Assembly (NCBI GenBank): GCA_008828725.1
Contig: MEHQ01002427.1
Location: forward strand, 458,400-522,399
DNA from: Saccharina japonica
Lineage: Eukaryota > Sar > Phaeophyceae > Laminariales > Laminariaceae
Direction of reading: 5' to 3'
DNA: 64,000 nucleotides
The notes under the pieces were generated by a model, which saw only the letters and a program-made list of their open reading frames with translations, was not told the origin of the DNA and did not search any database. Position numbers and translations under genes: made by a program. Of this stretch, positions 21,847 to 32,200 are shown piece after piece. The stretch's first letter is position 1. Every line of letters starts with the position of its first letter.

Positions 21847-22073
21847 TACGTCCTCTTTTGGAGGGGCGGGGGGGGTGGTTCGCTTTACCTGCGCCCTGGC
21901 CAGCCCGAGCGCGGAGTGGAGCGGAGTTTTGGGATGGAGTGTCACGTAGTACGTCCTCTTTTGGAGGGGCGGGGGGGGTGGTTCGCTTTACCTGCGCCCT
22001 GGCCAGCCCGAGCGCGGAGTGGAGCGGAGTTTTGGGATGGGGTGTCACGTAGTACGTCCTCTTTTGGAAGCTT
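21745..22073 (+). repeat. 103-bp tandem repeat across the PP2C stop codon
   Basis: Three nearly identical 103-bp units start at 21745, 21848 and 21951 (each ACGTCCTCTTTTGGAGGGGC), and a fourth is cut off after about 20 bp at 22054. The PP2C reading frame ends by running through the first unit into its ACG-TAG end. Because 103 is not a multiple of 3, the other units are read in different frames. Confidence 0.92.
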
Positions 22074-23811
22074 GGGGGGGGACTAGAAATTTTAGTGTGG
22101 AACAACGGTGTCCTTGCTGCGTCTACGAGAGGCGGGTCTGGAGATTGGGTAGCCTGATTTTGGTGTTCGTGAGCTTGTGGGAGTGGAGTTTTTCGAGGGC
22201 TAATACTCGTTGGCGGCGGGTGTTTGCGGGTGGACGGGCGGGTAGGAGGGGAGTTTCCGCGGGTACGTACTCGTTGGAAACTTGGGGAACAAATTCAGGA
22301 CACGGGCAGGCGTACTTTACGCACCTCCAGTGAGATGGACCCTACACGAGGCAGTTTTATTTCCCCCCCCCCCCGTTTTCGTGTGCCTCGGGCGGTCCAA
22401 CCTCGTTTCGGGGTTTGCATTTACTCGTGAGGCTTGTATTGGCTGGGTTTGTGTCTGCTTGTGGTAGAAGGTTTTTATGGTGCGCGCCCGCAGGCTGCGT
22501 GGGCGCGGTTTAAGTGGACGGCGGACGGATTCGGATTTTCTCTGGAATTTTTTTTTCGTTGTGGGGGGTACGTGCACATTCTCTCCCCGCTCTCGAGATC
22601 CAACCCGACGAAAACGTACATCGTTCATCTTCTTGGTCCCCACTTTTTCCCTCGGAGGGGAGCCCCGGGGGTGACTAGGGTTGTATAGGCGGTAGTTGAC
22701 GGTGTAGCTCGTTGGAGGCCCCCCCCATGCATAGCGCTGAAGCTCTTGGGCTTTAGTCGATGAGGTGGGGAATGATTCATCTATCCCCAACGTTTATTGT
22801 CCTGGTCACTACTGCTGTGCGGCGTGGTGCTACCCTCCCCCCCTGTTCACGCTATCGCCACGTGCGGGAGGGACCGTCGCCCGTTGCGGCCTGCCCTGGG
22901 GTCGTTGTTGTTTTCCGATCGCTCTTGTGATCTTTGTTGGCTTTTTTTTTTGCGGAACGCCTTGCAATTTTTCGCAAACCAAGAAGTGTAGACTATATGC
23001 GCATAGATTCCGCCCAGTTGAGGGCGGCGACGGCGGCGGCGGCGGCGGCGTCAAGGTTGTGGTAGCGGTAGGTAGGTAACGCTGTGCGCCGAGAGAGCGC
23101 TGCTGCTGCTGCTGCTGTAGTCTTTCGACGATTGATATACATCTGCCCTCGATGTTTTTCGTCTCTTTTAGATTGTAGAGTATCCATCTTTCAACGCGCG
23201 GCCACCACCACCACCTCCATGGTTACCCCCGCGCTCTCGACGAACATTAACATTGTTATTATTTTACTTACGAGTGTGTACACGACATTTCGTGCCCGCC
23301 GTTTTCTGATTGGTCCATTTTTGCGGCGCGACTTCTTCCTCCTGGGATGAAAGTGATATTGAACCTCCGCCGTTCGTTTTTTTTTTTTTTTTTTCGTGAT
23401 GGTTTTGTTTGACCCCCCCGTTGGTGGGACCGCTCGCCAATGGCAGCAAAAGCGGCTCCTGCGTTGTATTTTGACGGGCACCTGTCAACTGTGCGCGCCT
23501 AATTGCAATTCTAGAACTGCAGCAGCACTGTTTGTTTTAATAACTCAAACACTATTATTATCAGTGTTTTATTGTTTTGTATATACGTATATATCGTTGT
23601 GTTGGAAACGACGCATGCCATCTTAAGGTCAGAGGTTCACGATTTTTTTTCTGCGGCTCTTCAGTTTTGAGGAGCTCAACACTAATACTAAGTAAAAACC
23701 TGATTATGGAAGAAATTTCAAGTTCTACCCGCGATGAACAAATCCATGGCTTAAGTATAAAACGAAAAACTATTGAATGAAGTGAAAAAAAGGTATTTAA
23801 ACGATTTTGGG

Positions 23812-23892
23812 TTAAGAACTGTGGTCCCACGAATTTGAGGACAAACTACTTGGAATTAGTGTGGGACATTTTTTCAGTTCTGAATGGGTTAA
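23812..23892. mobile_element. TTAA-type MITE, variant, inside a family B fragment
   Basis: Starts TTAAGAACTGTGGTCCCAC and ends TTCAGTTCTGAATGGGTTAA. It sits at the TTAA that is a single uninterrupted site in the family B copy at 28.3 kb. Confidence 0.7.
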
Positions 23893-24728
23893 GGAGCCTT
23901 TAATAGGTCATTCGGACAAATTCCGATACTGTTTTTCAGCCAAAAAGTGCTACGCACCTCTATCGTAGCACGCGTCAAACGCCTTAGTTATCGGACCAAC
24001 CCCAATAGACCACACCACCACACCTCCATTTTTTGGGTCGGAACACCCACACCACCCTTCTTACCCTGGTCCCAGCCGAACCCACTGGATTCCCATGTGG
24101 CACCCTGCTCCCACTACTAAGTGGTTGCCGAAATGATATAGAATCAGCCCTCCGCAGGAGCCGCCGGAGGCCGAGAGCACGAACCTATGGGCTTTGATAA
24201 TCGTAGGTGCGAACCGTAGTCAGTTGTAGTTGTACAGAGCAGTGCTGCAGTAACTAGAATTGCAAATAATTAGCGCTGCCCCTGTCAACTAACTGTCAGC
24301 AATGCTGCTGGTGGCGGTGCGGCACAATAAGGCTACGTACCGTGGAACGTAATATTTTGTTCACCGTTGCACACTCTCGAGACCGTGTATATACTACGAG
24401 TACGAGTACAAGCTATTATTCCGCATCGTCACAGAAAGTCATAGTTTTGGCGTATTAACGCGTGTGTTTACCGGGACAGCTGATGATGAAGCTCCGTTCC
24501 TTCACGACAAAAGTTATGTAGGCGATCGGCGAGAGTCTTTATAGCCTAACTTGGCACCCCTGGCTTAACGCCTGTCTTTCGTCAATTTGAGCGTAAATAC
24601 CATACTTCCCGTACGTAGTGCTGTGCAATGCCTTACAAAGAAACCTGGTTTGGGTTACTTACAGGCTTCGCAACTTCTGGGAACAATACGCGTAGTAGTG
24701 CCCATCGAGGCAATACTCACCAGCATTA

Positions 24729-24931
24729 TTTTGGGCGGAATTGTGCCATTCTGACGGCAACGAAAGCATGTTGGGCGGAAAATTGTGCCATTCTGACGGC
24801 AACGAAAGCAATTTGGGCGGAATTGTGCCATTCTGACGGCAACGAAAGCATTTTGGGCGGGAAATTGTGTCATTCTGACGGCAACGAAAGCTATTTGGGC
24901 GGAATTATGCCATTCTGAAGGCAACAAAAGC
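24729..24931 (+). repeat. Five-unit tandem array, about 40 bp per unit
   Basis: Units contain GGGCGGAATTGTGCCATTCT then GACGGCAACGAAAGCA. Open on both strands, but the peptide is only a translated repeat. Confidence 0.9.
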
Positions 24932-24941
24932 AAAGTGTTAA

Positions 24942-25036
24942 TTAACCCTTTTAGTAGCGCAGTTTACAGAGACATACATCTGAGTCGAATCCCAAGTAAA
25001 GTGTCCCCAAAACGGGAGTTCGGTCCTAAAAGTATA
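24942..25036. mobile_element. TTAA-type MITE, family A (diverged right end)
   Basis: Left end TTAACCCTTTTAGTAGCGC, interior GTCCCCAAAACGGGAGTTC, right end decayed (CCTAAAAGTATAAA). Confidence 0.65.
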
Positions 25037-25323
25037 AACAGTTTTAAAGGTGCCGCGCGCTACGGCAGGTATTGGGGCATATATACAGCACCTACATTTT
25101 CTGAGAATCTAATAGTCATACTAATATTCAGTCACACATATTGCCTTAGAAAGCAAAATATATATTTATAAGGCATGCCCTATCATAGCGTGCATCATGA
25201 GTGAGTGCCTTTCGAGGGGTCTACAGACAGGCATCAGTCGGAAACCCATTGACCACTGACAACACCAATTGCCGTTACATTCTACAGTACGTACAGTGCG
25301 GCTCCCGATCACGCCACGAGCCA

Positions 25324-25420
25324 TTCGACTCGTTCCTCCTCCTCCTCCTCTCCTCCTCACCCCCCTCCCCCTCCTACCCCTCCTCCCCCTCCTCCTCCCT
25401 CCTCCTCCTCCTCCTCCTCC
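25324..25420. repeat. (CTC)n pyrimidine tract
   Basis: Nearly pure C/T on the plus strand over about 95 bp. Confidence 0.9.
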
Positions 25421-25536
25421 TTCCGTATTTTCGTTACATACATAAACGTTTTACGCTTCTGTCCATGAGCAACACGTTCGATGGACTCGCGACTAACTAT
25501 TCCTGGCTACACGAGAGATCGAACTTTTTTTCATTG

Positions 25537-26035
25537 TCACGCCGCCCGGGCGGCCGTTGACCCCCCGCCCCCCGCCCCCCGCTCCCCTCTCCCCAGGGTT
25601 TCATACAGTTCCGCCCACCGTTCTAACGAAGTGCCCGCGCTGAAGCTCGTCAAAACGTCTCTTTTTCCCGCCGCGGCTAACCGCTCCAGGCGCGGCCGAT
25701 CGAGCAGAACGCCCGCGATCGCTGCCGCCGCGGTCTGAGGGTCGGCGTCGTCGAGGACAAAAGAGTTGCCGCCCGGGGACAGGTACTCGAGCATCCCGCC
25801 GACACCGAACGCCGCTACAGGAGTTCCAGCCGCCATGGCCTCGATGTTTGAGACGCAGAATGTCTCCGGCGCGAGGCTGGGGTTGAACAGGAGGCTCATC
25901 CCCGCCAGATGGCGTTGGAGGTTTTCTGCCTCCGCCCAGCCCACGAAATGCACCCGCCTGTGGTGCGGGTTGGAGGGAGTTGCCCCAGAAACAAATGCAG
26001 TGTCGTGGGCGATGGAGGCGAGAGGGGTCAGCAGG
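25537..26035 (-). CDS. GT4 exon 5 (nucleotide-sugar binding, EX7E motif, stop)
   Basis: Encodes residues 614-779: VHFVGWAEAENLQRHLAGM, LFNPSLAPETFCVSNIEAMA and GTPVAAFGVGGMLEYL, all typical of GT4 C-terminal domains, then a Gly/Ala-rich end. The acceptor is CGCCACAG|C and the TGA is at 25539-25537. Confidence 0.85.
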
Positions 26036-26227
26036 CTGTGGCGATCGGTTCTTGTCAACATATGCCAAAATATCAGGTAACAACCGACAAACTTAGGGGG
26101 GTGGGGGTGGGGGTGCTAGGCTGCGTGGTTGCCGGTAGGAAAATATTAAGAGTGGTTGTCGCGAACGTAGATATTATGATACATGTATGGCAGCATGTCG
26201 AAATATCAATCACCAACCAACAGGAAG

Positions 26228-26268
<41 letters not shown>

Positions 26269-29200
26269 GGGGTGTACTTCTTCATTTTCATGCATGGCCG
26301 TAGTCGTATGACCGGGGGTGCCAGGCTGCTCGATTGCCGACGGGGAACTGAAGAGGTGCGGAAAGGGCGAGGTGCGCGCGCCTCTCGGGCTGAGTTACTG
26401 GTGCTTTTCACGCCGTGTTCTTCCAAGAAATCGTTGTGTAGCCTCAGGACGCACGCTAGGGTATAGAGGTGCAACGTGTTGTTTTTCTGAGGGTGTGTGT
26501 CAGTCACTTGAGGAGCTCTATACCTGCAGTAGCCTGCACACTGATTTTGGAGGAAAATAAAAGTGCTACCATACGAACAAAGTCCCATGACGCACGCGTC
26601 ACATGAAAAATAGTGCAACCCGAGCGTAATATTTCGACGATTTGGGTTATATAATCCGTTAAGAACTGGTCCCACATATTTGGGGAAAAACTACTTGGAA
26701 TTAGTGTGGGATATGTTGTTCAGTTCTGAATGGGTTAAGGAGATCCGTCGTTCGAAAACAGATTCAGCCAAAAAAAGGTATACCTCCTACCTCTATCGTA
26801 GAGGTGGCCGTGAGACAACCCGTGCGGTAAAAAGTATACCCCGTCCGCTCGGTCCGCTTGTAAACAATACGCGACAGCACTCAAGAATTTTGGCAGCTAC
26901 CTAAGAATTTCAGGCTCGAGTTTTGGATGAAAATAAGCACACACGGCCTCTTTTTGGTACCGAAAATAGTGTAGGACACGCCCTGCCTTACATAAATTAA
27001 TTAATTCCAGCCTGGTCAGAAATAAGAGGTTCTTAACTGGTGTCGTGTACTGCTCTATACAACTTCCTGTTAAAATCACTTTTCTTCCTCTATCATAGGG
27101 TCCAAGTCTTGACGAACGTAGTCTTCCAACGCACGGCATCCCACCCTTTGCATGAACACATTCTTCGTTCCGAACCACCAACGAGCAAGAGGCAACATCT
27201 GGATTAACCCACCTCCCTGCTCTCTACCGCTTGACAACGCAAACCCACGGACGATGAAGGTCCTTCACCTATACCTGTCGAGGCCCAGCCTGGAGGCCAT
27301 GGCTTCCAAGTCCGGCCTCAAAGGCCCGTCGCCCACGACGACAAACTGCACGGACGGTATGAGCTCTGCGATTCCCCCTGCCACGGCCAAGAACAGGCCG
27401 GGCCCCTTTTCGGGCGCCAGGCGACCCACAAAGCCGACCACCTTTTTTCAAGGAGGGATGCGGAGGGAGGGGGGGGTGAGGGAGATTAATTTAAAAAACA
27501 GGTTGTCTTCCGGCGGAGGGGTAAGAATAAAGCAACCGTTGGACAGACAGATCAGATAGATCATCAACAGATAGATCGCCTAGATCCCGTAACCTGCCAG
27601 TATGAGATGCTGTGCAGGATCTGTGTAGTGCAGATCCAACCCAGGAGACATGTTCCGGATCATGCAGGTTGTACGGCTCCCACTCCGCAATGTGAGCTAT
27701 CACAGATCATACAGATCATACAGATCATACAGATCATACAGATCATACAGATCATGCAGATCATACAGATCATGCAGATCATACAGATCATACATATCAT
27801 GCAGATCATACAGATCATACAGATCATACAGATCATGCAGATCATACAGATCATGCAGATCATACAGATCATACATATCATACAGATCATACAGATCATA
27901 CATATCATACAGATCATACAGATCATACAGATCATACAGATCATACAGATCATACAGATCATACAAATCATACATATCATACAGATCATACAGATCATAC
28001 AGATAATGCAGATCAGGAATTCTTATACCTGCTCAAAATATCTACATGGCTAAAAAAATAGACATACATATCACCAAGTGGGAAAACGCATGCTGCGGTA
28101 GAGGTGCATCGTGTTTTTTTCTGAGGGTGGTGGTCACTTGATTATAGTATAGGAACTATATACCTCACCCAAAAACTGATTTTGGAGGACCAAAAACTGA
28201 TTTTGGAGGACCAAAAACTGATTTTGGAGGGAAAAAAAAATGCTGCCCGATGAGCAATCCCCATGGTGCAACGCCAAAATGAACAAAATTGCAACACCAA
28301 AATGAAATTCCGTCGATTTTGGGTTAACGAGCCCGATCATCCAGGAATCAATTCAGCCAAAAAACGGTATACCTCTACCTCTATCGTAGCACGCATCGGA
28401 ATCGAGCACCACTCTGACCCGGAATGTAAGAACCGTTTTTTGTTTTATAGTTCAATGGAAGTGGTCCTTATATTTAGGGACATAGTGGTATCTACCCGAG
28501 GTGTGGACTAAAGCTTAAGCTCCACCACACTCACACACCCGATGTTTTTAGTGCGTCAATTTTAACTGTTTCACAGACTGGAGAACTCGGTTGTAGAACA
28601 CCGCGTTAGGAAGAGTTGGCGTACCAGCGGGGTGATAGTCGAACATCATCGGAGGAATGTTTACGGCGAGCTAGCTGCCTTCGTTCGCGCTGCTGCCCTT
28701 TTTTTTTTGTTATGAACGAGATATCGAAACGCCTCGTTATAATATGGGTCCCTCCTCGTCAAAAGGAGTCAGCGAAAAGTAAAAGGCGAGTGATGAGAAA
28801 AAATGAACCGCCTGCTTTGAAAGCGCGTGATCGTTACCAACACATAAAAAAAAGGCCAACCGCTTCCCACCGAACACAAAGTTAGAATATTCTAGAACAT
28901 AGGTCTACAGCGCAATGCTAACGTGCTCGTTTTGTGATGTACGCGTGATGCAACCAAGGTTTACGGCCAAAATATCTAGATAAAGCGCGCGCATTGAGCC
29001 AGGAAGAAAGACCGCCCGAACATCCCTACGCACCCAACGCCTGCGACGAAACAGTCGCTACGCAGAAGTATAAAACCAGACAAAAGTCAAAGCGTTGTCT
29101 ACAAAGATGAACACAGTCACCCCAAGAAGGTATGTCCCTATATCTCACGAGGCAGGCTGGGTCGCATTGGTTGGATTTTTCAAGGCCATCGCCAATGCAC

Positions 29201-32200
29201 CCTGGGTGGCAAAGCGGTCTTTCGGCGGGCTTGTCGCCAGTCGCCTCCTGATGAACGCCCTCGGGCTGACGGAGAGACGAGGGAGTTGCATGGACCCCGG
29301 GAGGGATTACGACGACCCGCGCCCCCGCCGCTGCGGCCAGGGCTTGTACATCAGGATGCCGAGCTACAAAATGAGAGGGCGTTGCCAGGACGTCAGCGGA
29401 TATGCCCCGGGCGGGTTTCATGTTCGGAAAGTCTACGACGATGCGCAAGCGATTGCCCATCGCCCAGCGAGCGGCTCTTGTCAGGACGACGTCCCCGAGC
29501 GTTCGGCCGCTGGCCACGACCAGGACGTCGGGCGAAGCGTTCCTCACTCCATCCGCGATGCGGCTGAACACTTCCCGAGCCCACGGTGGGCTCATGAGGC
29601 GGGGATCGCCCCCTGCGAGGTCTAGGTTGTCTAGCAAAAGCTTGAACAACGCCTCCACGAGAGGGGTCGGGGGCGCTGCCGTGACACCGCCGTCATTGGT
29701 CAAGGTTCCCCCGTGCACTAGATCGTCAAAGTCGCTGGCCAGTAGGCGAGGAGAGGCCACTTTAATCAGAGGCACGCCGGCGCGACGAACCCTGCGCTCA
29801 AAGTTCTCGGCGGCTTCCCTCTTCCAAGTAGACACCGCCGCCCCGCCACCATCGACTCTCGCCCCCTCTCGGTCGCCCGCACCCTGAAACGTCAAGAACT
29901 TCGGGGCGAACCGGCGCCTTGACAGCCCTTCCATCTGCTGCAACCAGATATGCTTCTGCCCGTCCAGCGACAACGAACCAACATACACCAACGACAGAGG
30001 CTTCAGCGGCTCCTCCACCCCCCCTTCGCTGTTCTGATGCTGCGCCTCAGCCCCGCGCTCGAACTCATCTGTACCGCTTGTGCTTCTGTCGAACCTCGGT
30101 GACCCGACTTCCAGGATGGTCGTCTCGGGGTCGCGTTCGGGTTCCCCCCGTCGGGAAGCGGGGTCCGACGATATCCCCCACATGGCATCAGCCGGTAACG
30201 GTGCCCGCATCGACAGTATCGCGGCTCGGTCTCGTACCGTCGAGAATAATACCGACGAGGAGACGCGCCGCCCGCGCACCACCGCGGTGACGGTAACCAG
30301 CTGGGTGTGCGGCGTATCCATGTCGATGGTAAAGACGTTGCCGCTCTCGAGCAACAAGGCGGGCTTTGCTCCGTTCTGAGGCACCAGCACCTGAAAGCAC
30401 GGATGGATGTGAACAAGAAGAGCGTTTTTTTTGTGTCGTGTTTCATGGGTGGCTTCGCGCGGTGATGGTGGTGGTGGTGGTGATGTGTGGTTGTTTGTGG
30501 TACGCGCGGCGTATACAAACATTGATATTTGGAGCAAAACTAAAGCACGCAGCGATTTCCAACCTTGTCGGCGCTAAATTCTCAACCATTATAGAGCCGC
30601 ACCCATGTTTTAGTGGACACACTACCTGTAATTAGTGTGAGATACGTTTTGCACTGGTCTGAGGGTTTGCTCCTCACGTGTGAAAACGGGACAATTCGCA
30701 ATGTGTACGGTTTCCGAAACCCTCTGCACCCTTCTCGTACACGCAGAAAACCGTACGTAGCTACTACTATAAGTGGCAGGTAACAAACTCAAACTTGCGT
30801 GTTTGCTGATCCTGTAGTCGGACTGAGCCTGTGCCATGGTATTCATGGTATCCCCGTTTCCCCTCTATTATTGAGGTGGCGTGTTTCTGATGAAACACGC
30901 AGAGCAAATAATGCTATTTGCTCGCCCGCGTCCGACATAACTCTCTGATCAAGGAACTAGGAGTACCTTAATACCTGCCCTGCCTATATATAATACGGCG
31001 TCCGCGGGGTGTCATCTGAAGCAGTTGAGGCAGCACCATACAACCACGTACTGTGACCCCCACCCCGTCCCGGTATATTATATATTTATAGGTTGGGTTG
31101 GCGTCGCTTGGCGACGACGCTGTAAAACATGCCTCTCACTGCGTGAGCTAGACAACCAGGGTACCGTTATTTTTTGTTTTGTTTTTTTGGCGGTCACCCA
31201 TGCTGGCGGTCTGGATAGATCATTTGTGCGTGGTTGATATGCTCAACTCCGCACAAGGGGGATGATTGTATCACGTAGTGTGATATGGTAAGGCATCCAT
31301 GAGGCAGATACATAGTAATACCCATTGCTGTCTCTGGAAGTGGCCACACCGGAAATTAAATCAATTCACTGGAGGCTGTCGTCCGTATGCAAGTCCGCCT
31401 CAGAGGCGGTTCTTAACAGAATGCAGCTCACCCTCCATGCGACTCGCCCAATACCTCACGGCGCTTCGCGCTTGGTGCAAGCAATGTCTGCCTGGTTGGT
31501 GAAAACCCAACGTGCTCCGTCCCGGCATTGTAGGGATGCGAGGGTCTATGGTCATATGACTACGGCCGTGCACGACATGGGTAACAACCCCCCCCCCCCC
31601 CCCCCCGTCCCGGCATTGTAAGGATGCGAGGGTCTATGGTCACATACGACTACGGCCATGCACGACATGAGTACACCCCCCCCCAACTGTTCGAGATGTC
31701 TATATTAGGAGTAGGGACGGTGCTCCGTCTCGAAAGGGATGCGTGGTCAATGGTCAACTGCCTAAAGCAAGCAATAAATGAGCACACACCCCCCCCGCTA
31801 CCCCTTTCTATATAGTCAAAGTCCTTTGAGATCAAGTGGTAAGAAGTATGCAAACGATACCACGGGCACTACTACTACACATTGCTATCACTCTCCCTGG
31901 CTCTTTCAGAGATAGACGCCGGGGTTACGTGGTTACGAGGAGCCATATACATCCGCCTCAAACTTGCCTCGATCGGAGTGTCGGCGGAGGGCGTGAACCC
32001 ACGCGTGTCGAAAGCCACGACCACATGTCCAACGAGGAAAACGGTGTCATTTAATGGCCGGGTAATCTGAATGCTCGTGGCCTCGTGCATGGGTCCTCCG
32101 TCCTCGCTCTTGGCATTGGCGCCATCGTCAGCAAGAAGGGGGGGGAAGAAGTGTTCGGCCGTCTTAGTCCAAGGGGCTTGCTTAAGAAATGCGTCGGCGG

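Larger units (their letters stand above)
21847..25536. other. Convergent intergenic region between PP2C and GT4 genes
   Basis: 3.7 kb with no supported gene. It contains the rest of the 103-bp array, C and T runs (22365, 23380), (GGC)n and (CTG)n near 23025-23115, a TTAA MITE inserted in a family B fragment (23812-23985), a 40-bp-unit array (24729-24931), a TTAA MITE (24942-25036) and a (CTC)n tract (25324-25420). Both 3' UTRs must lie here. Confidence 0.65.
26036..27274 (-). other. GT4 intron 4
   Basis: Holds a pure G run on the plus strand (26230-26267; poly-C in the transcript) and a family B element (about 26460-26810) with a nested TTAA MITE. No exon-like segment in the correct phase was seen. 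Confidence 0.65.

Noticed and set aside
27607..28053. Long Ile/Gln, Arg/Ser/Tyr and Met/Ile/Cys frames
   Set aside because: Translations of a 9-bp satellite, open in every frame.
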